Origin: DATENM01 sp045807765 | GTDB lineage: Bacteria; Acidobacteriota; Blastocatellia; UBA7656 | Assembly: GCA_045807765.1 (NCBI GenBank) | Contig: JBJMGU010000115.1 | Span: 1-26,026 of the forward strand | Direction: 5' to 3' | Length of the DNA: 26,026 nucleotides | Program-made: the position numbers and the translations under genes | Part shown: piece by piece, positions 15,000 through 23,869 of the stretch | How the letters are laid out: every line of letters begins with the position of its first letter | How positions within the stretch are numbered: the first letter of the stretch is position 1 | The notes under the pieces: model-generated | Database searches by the model: none | Seen by the model: the letters and a program-made list of their open reading frames with translations, nothing else | What the model was told of the DNA's origin: nothing

Positions 15000-15833
15000 T
15001 CAAGCGAACTCCAGCTCAACTGGGTTGGGAATGATGCCGGCGCGGTGCGCGCGTTCAAGCAGCAAGCGCACCGCCTCGCGCCCGCGCTCGCCATAATCGA
15101 TGGTGTAATCGTTGACATACATGCCGACGAACTGGTCAGTCAGCGACTCTTCCATGCCGCGCCCATACTTCATTGAATGGCGCACCGCCACCTGACGGTG
15201 CTGTAAGCCATATTCGATGGATTGGCGTAGCAGCCGCGACACTTTGGCAATCAACTCGGGGCCGAGCGACTTCTTGATAGCGTTGCCGCCAAGCGGCAGC
15301 GGCAAGCCGGTTTCGACCATCCACCACTCGCCGAGATCGATCACCTTATGAAAGCCGCGCGCCTTATAGGTCAACTGGCCCTCGTGGATCAACAGTCCGG
15401 CGTTGACCTCGCCGCTTTCGACCGCGTCCATGATCTGGTCGAACGGCACAATGCGGGTTTCGACATCGCCGAGGCAGAGCCGCAAGGTCAGGTAAGCGGA
15501 AGTCATCTCGCCGGGTATGGCAATCGTCGTGCGGCGCGCCTCGTCTATCGAAAGCGGCTCGCGGGCGATCACCAGCGGCCCGTAGTTATCGCCCATCGAA
15601 GCGCCGCTCGTCAGCAGCGCGTAGCGGTCGAGCACATAGGCATAGGCGTGAATCGAGATGGCTGTGACATCAAGCTCGGCATTCATGGCGCGGCGGTTGA
15701 GCGTTTCGATGTCCTGGATGACGTGGCGAAACGTCAGCCCTTCGGTGTCGATCTGGTCGGTCGCCAGCGCGTAAAACATGAAAGCGTCGTCGGGGTCGGG
15801 ACTGTGGCCCAGAGTAATCTCGCGTTTATCCAT
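15000..15833 (-). CDS. mqnD: 1,4-dihydroxy-6-naphthoate synthase (futalosine menaquinone pathway)
   Basis: A 277-residue periplasmic-binding-protein-fold enzyme that converts cyclic dehypoxanthine futalosine to 1,4-dihydroxy-6-naphthoate, a late step of the alternative menaquinone route. Family marks: the opening LGHSPDPDDAFMFYAL (compare SPCPNDTF in MqnD), QDIETLNRRAM, the LDVTAISIHAYAYVLDRYALL block, LLIHEGQ with His150 in the place of the catalytic histidine, and GLPLPLGGNAI. MqnA has the same fold, but these motifs favour MqnD. It stands alone; the other mqn genes are not in the window. An AAGGAG lies 25 bases before the ATG with a small hairpin between them, an odd arrangement. It is consistent with menaquinone-based respiration feeding the cytochrome genes further along. 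Confidence 0.88.
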   Translation of the reverse strand: MDKREITLGHSPDPDDAFMFYALATDQIDTEGLTFRHVIQDIETLNRRAMNAELDVTAISIHAYAYVLDRYALLTSGASMGDNYGPLVIAREPLSIDEARRTTIAIPGEMTSAYLTLRLCLGDVETRIVPFDQIMDAVESGEVNAGLLIHEGQLTYKARGFHKVIDLGEWWMVETGLPLPLGGNAIKKSLGPELIAKVSRLLRQSIEYGLQHRQVAVRHSMKYGRGMEESLTDQFVGMYVNDYTIDYGERGREAVRLLLERAHRAGIIPNPVELEFA

Positions 15834-15896
15834 CAGGTGTCGTGCGCTTGAAAGCGCGCTCCTTCTTTATACAAAGTAATCGTTCAAGATCGGCCA

Positions 15897-15986
15897 CGCA
15901 AGCTCACGGCTTGCGCTCACGAAATGGCAAACTATAGCGACCGGCGCAAAGCTTTCGCAAGCTCACGGGGCTAGGGTATACTAGCC
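15897..15986. promoter_or_regulatory. Regulatory region between mqnD and eno: 13-bp direct repeats and TATACT palindrome
   Basis: CGCAAGCTCACGG occurs twice (15897-15909 and 15956-15968). Directly after the second copy is the palindrome GGCTAG-GGTATA-CTAGCC (15969-15986), which contains a -10-like TATACT (15977-15982) about 70 bases before the eno ATG. The -35 position holds only a weak match. An operator overlapping the eno promoter would fit, but this is inference. Confidence 0.35.
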
Positions 15987-16053
15987 GGTCTATCTTATGC
16001 GGCGCGGCGCTGTCTGAGCGCGCCACCGAAATATTCATGGAGGCCATCAATCA

Positions 16054-17385
16054 ATGACAGTGATCGAGCGAGTAACTGCAAGGGAGATTCTGGATTCACG
16101 CGGCAACCCGACCGTTGAGGCAGAAGTGACACTGATCAGCGGCATCATCGGGCGCGCGGCGGTGCCATCGGGCGCTTCGACCGGCGAGAACGAAGCGCTG
16201 GAGCTGCGCGACGGCGACAAGAAGCGTTACCTGGGCAAGGGCGTCAGCAAAGCCGTCGCCAACATCAACACGCAAATCGCCAAGCTGATCATCGGGCGTG
16301 ACGCGCTGATGCAGGCCGATATCGATCTGGCGATGATTCAAGCCGACCAGACCTCGAACAAGCGCAAGCTCGGCGCTAACAGCATCCTTGCCGTGTCGCT
16401 GGCGACGGCACGGGCGGCGGCGGACGCGCTCGGCGTGCCGCTTTACGCTTACCTGGGCGGCGTCGGCGGGCGTACCTTGCCGGTGCCGCTGATGAACATC
16501 GTCAATGGCGGCGCGCACGCCGACAATAACGTAGACCTGCAAGAGTTCATGATCGTGCCGGCGGGCTTCGCGTCGTTTTCGGAAGCCTTGCGCGCCGGCG
16601 TCGAAGTCTTTCACGCGCTCAAGTCGGTCCTGAAGAAGCGCGGCTACTCGACGGCGGTGGGCGACGAGGGCGGCTTTGCGCCGAACGTGAAATCAAACGA
16701 GGAGGCCATCGAATCTATCCTCGAAGCCATCACGAATGCGGGCTACAAAGCCGGCGAGCAGATCGCCCTGGCGCTCGATGCGGCGTCGAGCGAGTTCTAT
16801 ACAGATGGCGGTTACGTCTTCAAGAAATCGTCCGGCGAGCGCAAGAGCGCCGACGAGATGCTGCGGCTCTACAGTGACTGGGTGAGCAAGTACCCGATTG
16901 TTTCTATCGAAGACGGGCTTGCGGAATCCGACTGGCAAGGGTGGACGACGTTGACCGCAGAGCTTGGCGACCGCGTGCAACTGGTCGGCGATGATCTGTT
17001 CGTGACCAACGTGACCTATCTGTCGCGCGGCATCAGAGAGAAGGCCGCCAATTCGATTCTCGTCAAGGTCAACCAGATCGGCTCGCTTACGGAAACGCTC
17101 GACACGATTGAGTTGGCGAAGACGCACGGCTACACGTCAGTGATCTCGCACCGCTCGGGCGAAACCGAAGACACGTTTATCGCCGACCTGGCGGTGGCGA
17201 CGAACGCCGGCCAGATCAAGACCGGCTCGGCGTCGCGCACCGACCGCGTCGCCAAGTACAACCAATTGCTGCGCATCGAAGAAGAGCTGGGCGCGGCGGC
17301 GCGCTTCGCCGGCTTCAATGCCTTTACCAGCGTCGACGTCGAGCGCTTCGGCAAGCGCCCGGCGCGCTCGGCGGCGAAGAAGTGA
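16054..17385 (+). CDS. eno: Enolase
   Basis: Cytosolic glycolytic enzyme interconverting 2-phosphoglycerate and phosphoenolpyruvate. The 443-residue protein starts with REILDSRGNPTVE, carries VPSGASTGENEALELRDGD, MNIVNGGAHADNNVDLQEFMIVP, VGDEGGFAPN, the metal-binding Asp/Glu set including LALDAASSEFY and IEDGLAESDW, and the enolase signature ILVKVNQIGSLTETL, with SHRSGETEDTFIADLAV after it. A basic tail (KRPARSAAKK) extends the usual C-terminus by about ten residues. GAGG upstream of the ATG serves as ribosome-binding site. rsgA follows after seven bases, so the two are cotranscribed. Confidence 0.98.
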   Translation: MTVIERVTAREILDSRGNPTVEAEVTLISGIIGRAAVPSGASTGENEALELRDGDKKRYLGKGVSKAVANINTQIAKLIIGRDALMQADIDLAMIQADQTSNKRKLGANSILAVSLATARAAADALGVPLYAYLGGVGGRTLPVPLMNIVNGGAHADNNVDLQEFMIVPAGFASFSEALRAGVEVFHALKSVLKKRGYSTAVGDEGGFAPNVKSNEEAIESILEAITNAGYKAGEQIALALDAASSEFYTDGGYVFKKSSGERKSADEMLRLYSDWVSKYPIVSIEDGLAESDWQGWTTLTAELGDRVQLVGDDLFVTNVTYLSRGIREKAANSILVKVNQIGSLTETLDTIELAKTHGYTSVISHRSGETEDTFIADLAVATNAGQIKTGSASRTDRVAKYNQLLRIEEELGAAARFAGFNAFTSVDVERFGKRPARSAAKK

Positions 17386-17392
17386 CGAAGTA

Positions 17393-18463
17393 ATGACCGC
17401 CCTGGAAACGCTCGGCTGGAATGCGCATTTCGAGACGGCCTTCGCGCCGCACCGCGAGCGCGGCGCCGAGGCAGCGCGCGTTGCCCTCGAATACCAGGGC
17501 CTCTACCGCGTGATGACCGAGCGCGACGAATTGCTCGCAGAGGTGCGCGGCAAGCTGCGTTACGAGGCGCACGGGCGCGAAGATTTTCCGGCGGTCGGCG
17601 ATTGGGTGGCCATCTCAAGATTGCCGCACGAAGGCCGCGCCGTCATCGAAGCGGTGCTGCCGCGCACCTCCAAGTTCTCGCGCAAGGCGGCGGGCGAGAC
17701 CAGCGCGGAGCAGATCGTCGCCACCAACATCGACACGGTCTTTCTGGTCGTCGGCCTCGACAACAATTACAACCTGCGGCGCATCGAGCGTTACCTGATC
17801 CTCGCCTTCGAGAGCGGCGCGCGACCGGTCATCATCCTGAGCAAAGCTGATCTTGCCAAAGACATCGAAGCCTGCCTGCGCGAAGTCGAGCAGGTGGCGC
17901 TCGGCACACCGATTCATGCGATCAGCGTCAAGCGCGGCGAAGGCATCGAGCCGCTCGAAGATTATCTCGGCGTCGGCAAGACAATTGCGTTTCTCGGCTC
18001 AAGCGGCGTCGGCAAATCAACTCTGATTAACCGGCTGTTGGGCGAAGAGCGGCAAAAGACACAGGACGTGCGCGAAGAAGACAGCAAGGGAAGGCATACG
18101 ACGGTGCATCGCGAATTGATCGTGCTGCCGGCTGGTGGCCTGTTGATCGACACGCCGGGCATGCGCGAGTTGCAGTTGTGGGAGGCGGGCGAAGGCTTGA
18201 CCGACAGCTTCGCGGATATTGAAGACTTGGCTGGTGATTGTCGCTTCTCGGATTGCAGCCACGAGCGCGAGCCCGACTGCGCCGTCAAAGCGGCGATTGC
18301 CGCGGGCACGTTGTCAGCGAGCCGCCTGGAGAATTACAAGAAGATTCAAAAGGAGCTTGAGTTCCTGGAAGCGCGCACCGACACGCGGCTGCAACAGAGC
18401 CGCAAAGAGCGCGACAAAAAGATTCACAAAGTCTTCAATCGCGTGAAGCCGAAGCGCGGATGA
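17393..18463 (+). CDS. rsgA: Small ribosomal subunit biogenesis GTPase RsgA
   Basis: A circularly permuted GTPase that checks late maturation of the 30S subunit. The 356-residue product has an N-terminal OB-fold (about 35-95). The G motifs are in permuted order: LSKAD (149-153, G4), GSSGVGKST (202-210, G1) and DTPG (253-256, G3), with the HTT segment between as G2. The C-terminal zinc finger ligands are Cys283, Cys288, His290 and Cys296. All family features are present and the length is normal. The frame stays open upstream into eno, but the ATG at 17393, seven bases after the eno stop, gives the proper N-terminus. No typical Shine-Dalgarno is visible apart from GAAG, so translation may depend on coupling to eno. 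Confidence 0.96.
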   Translation: MTALETLGWNAHFETAFAPHRERGAEAARVALEYQGLYRVMTERDELLAEVRGKLRYEAHGREDFPAVGDWVAISRLPHEGRAVIEAVLPRTSKFSRKAAGETSAEQIVATNIDTVFLVVGLDNNYNLRRIERYLILAFESGARPVIILSKADLAKDIEACLREVEQVALGTPIHAISVKRGEGIEPLEDYLGVGKTIAFLGSSGVGKSTLINRLLGEERQKTQDVREEDSKGRHTTVHRELIVLPAGGLLIDTPGMRELQLWEAGEGLTDSFADIEDLAGDCRFSDCSHEREPDCAVKAAIAAGTLSASRLENYKKIQKELEFLEARTDTRLQQSRKERDKKIHKVFNRVKPKRG

Positions 18464-18485
18464 TGGCAACGGTCTTTAAGGAAAT

Positions 18486-21400
18486 TCAACTCGCGCCCAG
18501 CGATTCCAGCAACAATTTCAACTCCACCGCATCCTCGTAATCCAACGCGGGATCGTCAGCCAGTGCCAGGTCGCGCGAGCCGCTGAGGATGGCTTGCAAC
18601 TTGGGGAGAAGCGCTTTGCCTCTGGGGCCAACTTGTGTTTTCAGATACTCGGCTAGCTCCTGTGCCAGCGCGGTTGTCTCTCCCTGCTTAATCGCCTGCC
18701 CGACATTGGCGCACCATTGCGCGCCCCATTCATAGCTCTGCCCGCCGTCTCGCCGGTACGCCAGGTAAGCTTCCATCGCCCGCTGCCGCGCGTCTGCGGC
18801 AGATTGCTGATCGCCGATGGCCTGTTCTAGATTGTGGAGAATAGCCCAGGTCTTCCAGGATTCAGCCGCGTGGCCGTAAGGCTGCTTGCACTCGATGGCG
18901 CGCAGCAATTCGCGGCGGGCTTCGTCGTACCGTTTCAGCTTGATGAGCGTATTGGCCAAGTTATTGCGGCGAAGGCCTTCTTTCATCTGATCCAGTAACT
19001 TGACAGCAATATCCGCCGCCTGTCGGTAGCACTTCACCGCCTCTTCCAGCCGCCCCATATTGTCATATAGATTTCCCAACTCAGTCAGACTGCTGGCCTC
19101 ACCCGCAAGATTCTTCTCCCGCACCTTGATTGCTAGCGATTGCCGGTAAGCGGACTCGGCCTGTTCAAATTGTCCGGCCTCGCGGTGTACCACCCCAATC
19201 AGATGCCAGGCAACACCGACGTGCCCTGGCTCGCCCAGGCTTTCAAAGATCGAACGCGCTTCGGTGTGTGCCTCCAGCGCCTCTTGATACCGCTTTTGCC
19301 TCAGGCGGGCTGTGCCAAGATTGCCTTTGCCGACAGCTACCCATCTTTGATCACCAAGCTTCTCAAAACGCCCGATAGCCTCCTGGTAAGCCGCCGCTGC
19401 TTCATCCAATCGCCCTAAATCCGTCAGGCAATCCGCTGTTTCGGTGATTGCTGCCGCAGCCATTCTTGCGGCGCTGGTGTCCCCCGCATCGGCGAGCGCC
19501 TGGAAACGCCGCTGCGCCTCACCGAGCGGCGCAAGGGCGGCTTCGACGGCACCGCCCGTATTCAGCACTCTCCCAAGCAGAATATACGCGTATGCGATGT
19601 TATAATCTGCCCTCGGATATGCCTCTCCGCCTGCCGCCTGCGACTGCTCAAGCAGTCGTTGCGCCGCCTGGTAAGCGGCGGGCACCTGGCCGCCTTCCAG
19701 CAGCCGGTCAATCTTCGCGCTTTCGGCATTGAAGTGGGCGAGGCTCCATACGCCCTCCTGACCGAGCTGGAGCGCAGCCCCTTCACGTGCGCGCGTCGCC
19801 CGGGCCAGCGCCTGCGGACGACCCAGACGGGCGAGCAGTTCTTCCAGACTCTGCGCTAGATCAACCACCTCTTCCGGCGTCGCGCGCTGCTCGATCCAAT
19901 CGAGCAGCGCCATCAGGTTGGGCAGCTCCAGCAGCGTCAGCCGGGCGGATAACTCGGCATCCTGAAACCGTTGCTGATACAGAAACCGCGTCAACTGCTG
20001 CATCGCTTCCGCCCAGCGTGTGCGTGCCGCTTCTTGCTCCGCTTCGCTGAGATCGCGCAGCAGGTATGGCGGCAGCGCCGGATCGAGCCGCAGGTGGTTG
20101 TAAGGCATCGCTTCCGCCAGTCCGACTTCGACCAGCGCACGAGCAATGTTCAGCGAGGTCTCCTTATCAACCCCAAGCACGATTTGCATCGCTCCCAAAT
20201 GCGCCCCGCCGTGAAAGACACCCAGCGCCTTGATCTGCTGCCGCATGTCGGGCGGCAGGCGGCGCAGCGAGAGTTCGACGCTGGCATAGAGCGAGTTCTC
20301 GCGCTCGCCGGGATGCTTGCCCTCCAACTCTTCTATCAACCGCTGCACATTGCCGGTCGTGGCGCTCACTCCTTGAATAGCGATCTCGCGCGCCAGCAGC
20401 GTCAGCGCCCGCGCGTGGCAGCCGACCGCTTCGACCAGTTCCGCGACTTCTGTCGGCGTATTGCCCGCGTCGTCGTGCTTCGGCTCCAGCCCCTCGCGCT
20501 TCATCACCTGGCTGACCAGCTCGATGGCGTCGTTGGGATCAAGCTCGCGCAATTCAGCGGTGCGATGGTGATGCGCGAACGGCTCCGGCAGCGGCTCGCG
20601 TGAAGTGAAGACCAGCCGCGTGGCCGGCCCGGCGTCGAGCAAGGCAGCGCAAAGGTCGAAGATTTCTTTGAGCGCGGTATCATCTCGCCGCGTCTCCGTG
20701 TCGCCGCGTCCCTGCGTCGCCGGGTCAGGCAGCACGCTCTCCAGGTTGTCCAGCACGATGATCGTCCGCCGGTCACGCAAGGCGCGCTCGACTGCCTGCC
20801 TGCCTTGCTTGAAGTCTTCGGCACTGTCAGCTACGTGCCAGTTCTCGCCTTCCGGCAAGAGCTGCTGCCCCAGCTTTATCAGCACTCCGCGCGCGTCGGT
20901 GTACTCTTCCAGACTGACAAAGGCCGTGCGCTCGAACCGCCGCGTCTGCACCAGCCAGCGCGCCAGCTCCACCGCCAACGTCGTTTTGCCTTCGCCACCG
21001 CGCCCTCGCACAACCACGTAGCGCTGTTCGGTGTTCACAAGCATGCGCTCCAGCTTCATCAAGTCGCGGCTGCGTCCAACGAAGCTGTGCGCGGGTGGTT
21101 CGGGCAGCGCACCGAGGCTCAGTTGCCGTCGCTGCTGGTGTAGTCTCCTGCTCTCTTCGGGCAGCAGATGCGTAATCAGGCGAGGGTCATTCTCTTCCTG
21201 ATACAGCACCGGCACGAACCAGTCCTTGAGCCGCAGCTCGCCTGCGCGCATCACCTGAAAGCGAAAGTCGTCGTCGTACAGCGCCTGTTGTCCGACCAGC
21301 ATTGCCGTGCCGATGCGTTTGCCCTCGGCCAGCTCGCCGTAGAAGGCCGTCACAAAGCGTCGCGCCGTTTCGACCAGCACGCTATGAGTCATCGCCACGA

Positions 21401-22883
21401 CCGACGTGACGCCTTCGTCGAGCAGCTTGGCCGCGACGGAAGCCGCCGGCTTCGCTTCCGCCGCGCTCTGGCAGGCTTCGAGGAAGACCAGCGGGATGCG
21501 ATGCGCTCTGACCAGCGCCGCCAGCTCTTCCGCATCAATTAACTGGCTGGCGCGCCTCTCCGACTTGTCGCTGTCTTTCGGGTCTTCAAAGCAGAGCGCA
21601 CCTAGCCCGCGCTGGCGGTCGTAAACGCCATGACCATCGAAATGAATCACGTCGAACGGGCGTTTCTCATCGCTCGCCCGCCGCAACGTCTGCCGCAACG
21701 CAGGCAAGGTCGGCGGGTCGAGCGCCGTTAGCTCGGCCAGCTCACCCAGCGATTCGAGGGCCGCAACCAGCGGGCGGGCGCTGATGCGATGGTCAATGTA
21801 GCCGGCGCGCTCGTCTTCGGGGCGCGGGCTTACGAGCAGGATGCGAATGGGCAAGCTCGATGCGATGGCTTTCTCGGCGCGCTGCTTCGGCAAGCAGCGG
21901 CGGACACGGACGGCATTTTTGCCCTGAAAGAGAAAGCTGCGCCCGTCGTGCATCAGCTCCCACGGCAAGGCGAGCAGGGCGCTGGCGGCTTCGTTCGCGG
22001 CGGCCTGCTCCGCTTCAAGGCTGCCTTCGATCAAGCGGCTGTCAACGAAGATCGAAAAGCGCCGCTCGATGTCGTCCGCCGACTGCTGCCAATCGGCCAT
22101 CAACTCGCGCGCCGACTGCGCGGCGGTCGCGGCGTTGTAGAGCTGCCGGCCCCACTCTGGCAGTTGCCCCTCGATGCGCCTGGCGCGCTCGGTGAAGAAG
22201 GCCGTCGGCCAGCGGTAATACTCTTCCAGATACCAGCGCAGCTCGTCAGTTTCAATCGGGCCGAGCGGCGCAGTGAAATTGAACTCAGTGCTTTCGGCGG
22301 CGGGGCGAGCCGCATCAGCCGGGTCGTAAATCAATTGCGCCGTCGCGCGGGCTCGCCACTTACCCTGGCCGATTTCTTCGATGCTGGTATGCTTCAGCTT
22401 TAACTTGAGTTCGGCCACCGGGTGGGCTGGCGGCTCTGGCGCAGTCTGACGGTCATCGGGCAACTGTTCGCCGAGGGCTGCGAGGATCGCCGGCACTGCT
22501 TCGCTGACCGCGCCGGTTCTGAGTTCGACAGGAATACCGACCGGCTCTTCATCGAACCAGTTAGCAAGCGCTGAAGGCTTGATGCCCGGCAGCAGCAGCG
22601 GGATGACGCGGTAGCCGGAATCTTTCTTCTGTCCCTCGACTTCGAGCGCCTTATTGATCTCTTTGCGCACCCAGGGCGAGTTAACCGTGTTGGGACTGAG
22701 GACGACGATGACCTGCCGTGCCTGTTCGATGGCGGCGTCTATTTCAGGGGCGAGCTTTGCGCCGCCGCGCAGGTTGCGCGAATCAACCCAGACCGGCAAC
22801 CTGTGAGCTTCCAGCGCGACGCGCAACTCTTCGACGAAAGGGTCATCGCTGGTGGCGTGTGAGATGAAGATGTGGGCCGAAAT
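18486..22883 (-). CDS. TIR-CHAT-STAND ATPase-TPR protein
   Basis: A giant protein (1465 residues from the ATT at 22883; subtract 19 for numbering from the TTG at 22826). Domains in order, counted from the ATT: TIR (about 1-137), opening SAHIFISHATSDDPF, with WVRKE carrying the Glu aligned with the catalytic Glu of TIR NADases. An uncharacterised linker follows (about 140-295). A CHAT caspase-like protease domain (about 300-560) has HFDGHG (His418) and LEACQSA (Cys471). A STAND/NB-ARC-like ATPase (about 600-900) has GRGGEGKTT (627-635), IIVLDNLE (about 708-715) and LVFTSRE. Six or so TPR repeats end the protein (about 1080-1340). This layout suits a sensor (TPR), an NTP-driven switch (STAND) and two effectors, as in bacterial immunity or programmed death. 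Target and trigger are not visible. It converges on rsgA with a 22-base gap. Confidence 0.93.
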   Translation of the reverse strand: MSAHIFISHATSDDPFVEELRVALEAHRLPVWVDSRNLRGGAKLAPEIDAAIEQARQVIVVLSPNTVNSPWVRKEINKALEVEGQKKDSGYRVIPLLLPGIKPSALANWFDEEPVGIPVELRTGAVSEAVPAILAALGEQLPDDRQTAPEPPAHPVAELKLKLKHTSIEEIGQGKWRARATAQLIYDPADAARPAAESTEFNFTAPLGPIETDELRWYLEEYYRWPTAFFTERARRIEGQLPEWGRQLYNAATAAQSARELMADWQQSADDIERRFSIFVDSRLIEGSLEAEQAAANEAASALLALPWELMHDGRSFLFQGKNAVRVRRCLPKQRAEKAIASSLPIRILLVSPRPEDERAGYIDHRISARPLVAALESLGELAELTALDPPTLPALRQTLRRASDEKRPFDVIHFDGHGVYDRQRGLGALCFEDPKDSDKSERRASQLIDAEELAALVRAHRIPLVFLEACQSAAEAKPAASVAAKLLDEGVTSVVAMTHSVLVETARRFVTAFYGELAEGKRIGTAMLVGQQALYDDDFRFQVMRAGELRLKDWFVPVLYQEENDPRLITHLLPEESRRLHQQRRQLSLGALPEPPAHSFVGRSRDLMKLERMLVNTEQRYVVVRGRGGEGKTTLAVELARWLVQTRRFERTAFVSLEEYTDARGVLIKLGQQLLPEGENWHVADSAEDFKQGRQAVERALRDRRTIIVLDNLESVLPDPATQGRGDTETRRDDTALKEIFDLCAALLDAGPATRLVFTSREPLPEPFAHHHRTAELRELDPNDAIELVSQVMKREGLEPKHDDAGNTPTEVAELVEAVGCHARALTLLAREIAIQGVSATTGNVQRLIEELEGKHPGERENSLYASVELSLRRLPPDMRQQIKALGVFHGGAHLGAMQIVLGVDKETSLNIARALVEVGLAEAMPYNHLRLDPALPPYLLRDLSEAEQEAARTRWAEAMQQLTRFLYQQRFQDAELSARLTLLELPNLMALLDWIEQRATPEEVVDLAQSLEELLARLGRPQALARATRAREGAALQLGQEGVWSLAHFNAESAKIDRLLEGGQVPAAYQAAQRLLEQSQAAGGEAYPRADYNIAYAYILLGRVLNTGGAVEAALAPLGEAQRRFQALADAGDTSAARMAAAAITETADCLTDLGRLDEAAAAYQEAIGRFEKLGDQRWVAVGKGNLGTARLRQKRYQEALEAHTEARSIFESLGEPGHVGVAWHLIGVVHREAGQFEQAESAYRQSLAIKVREKNLAGEASSLTELGNLYDNMGRLEEAVKCYRQAADIAVKLLDQMKEGLRRNNLANTLIKLKRYDEARRELLRAIECKQPYGHAAESWKTWAILHNLEQAIGDQQSAADARQRAMEAYLAYRRDGGQSYEWGAQWCANVGQAIKQGETTALAQELAEYLKTQVGPRGKALLPKLQAILSGSRDLALADDPALDYEDAVELKLLLESLGAS

Positions 22884-22896
22884 GACTGCACCTCCT
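22881..22896 (-). promoter_or_regulatory. Ribosome-binding site and ATT start of the TIR-CHAT gene
   Basis: On the minus strand AGGAGG (22896-22891) is followed by seven bases (TGCAGTC) and then ATT (22883-22881), in frame with the TIR domain's first strand. The frame has no ATG or GTG between the upstream in-frame TAG and the TIR core. The only other candidate, TTG at 22826, would cut off the first TIR strand. ATT initiation is known for infC of E. coli. Confidence 0.6.
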
Positions 22897-22987
22897 GGGA
22901 CGACGAACCAGCGGCGCGTAGCCTATCACACACGACTTTGGAGCTACAATAAAATTATGCGAACGGGCGCGACCTGAAACCGGAGAA

Positions 22988-23869
22988 TCAAGTCAGTTGA
23001 TCTGCTGCGGCACTTTCCCCAGTCGGCAGGACGCCGTCTTCCGTGACGACCTTGTTCAGCACCCACAGCGCAATCAGCCCGAGCAGCACGAGATTCGGCA
23101 ACAGCAGCGGAGCGAACGGCGGCGCGCCATGCACAATGTTTTGAAACAGACTCGCTGATGGTCCATGCAGGTCTGCCAGCCCGTGCAAAAGAAATCCCAG
23201 CACGCCGATGGCCGCTTGAGCCAGCAAAACCAGCGCGCAGAGACCGAGGAACCGGCGACCGACGCGTACGAAGAACGGCACCAGCAGGAAGCTCACCGCA
23301 AAGGCGCTGCTGATGACCGGCAGCCATTCAATCGGGTGGAAGAAACCGTTTGTTGCATGGTCGGTCAGGCTGAAGATGAAGTTGCCGGCAAAGCCGCCGA
23401 GCGCCAGCAACAGCACCCAGTAAGCCCAGGCCATCGAGCCCGCCGCCACCATGCGATTCAACAGCAACAGCAAGCCCACGCCCGTGTAGGCGAGCGGGGC
23501 CGCGAAGGGTGCCGCGTAAGTCAGGCTCTTGACCGTGCGCTCGTAGAAGAAGCGGCTGTCGAGGTGCAGCACGACGCCGGTGATGCCGATGACAATCGCC
23601 GCCCAGCCGACCAGATAGCCTAGATCACGCCACACCGCCGCGTAGCCGTAACGCTCTCTGGCAATCAGCCCGACAAGCAGGATGATCGGAGCCGCCAACG
23701 AGAAATAGAGTGGGATGTATTCGCTCTGACGGCGGAACTCGTTCGTCGAGTGCGCCAGGTAGATGTCCAGCGCCAGGCAGGCGAGATTAAACACCACGAA
23801 GGCTTCGATCCAGAACTGCGGATCATTTAGCCGCGGGTGGCGGCCCGCCCACCGGGTTAGCCTTTCCAT
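22988..23869 (-). CDS. Eight-helix membrane protein paired with the eight-heme cytochrome
   Basis: A 293-residue integral membrane protein that I cannot place in a family. Eight hydrophobic helices are visible at about residues 21-41, 50-70, 84-103, 118-140, 145-168, 183-204, 208-232 and 249-275. Histidines lie at or near helix ends (VVLHL, LTDHATNGFFH, FLLHGLADLHG, NIVHG), which could bind heme or quinone, but no known b-type cytochrome signature is present. The ATG at 23869 has a strong GGAGGGGG just upstream. The gene overlaps the end of the cytochrome gene by 47 bases, indicating translational coupling. A quinol-linked membrane partner for the cytochrome is a hypothesis from context. Confidence 0.85.
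   Translation of the reverse strand: MERLTRWAGRHPRLNDPQFWIEAFVVFNLACLALDIYLAHSTNEFRRQSEYIPLYFSLAAPIILLVGLIARERYGYAAVWRDLGYLVGWAAIVIGITGVVLHLDSRFFYERTVKSLTYAAPFAAPLAYTGVGLLLLLNRMVAAGSMAWAYWVLLLALGGFAGNFIFSLTDHATNGFFHPIEWLPVISSAFAVSFLLVPFFVRVGRRFLGLCALVLLAQAAIGVLGFLLHGLADLHGPSASLFQNIVHGAPPFAPLLLPNLVLLGLIALWVLNKVVTEDGVLPTGESAAADQLT

Noticed and set aside
17318..17392. Upstream extension of RsgA into eno
   Set aside because: It would overlap the eno coding end in another frame and adds a basic, non-homologous tail; the ATG at 17393 fits the family.
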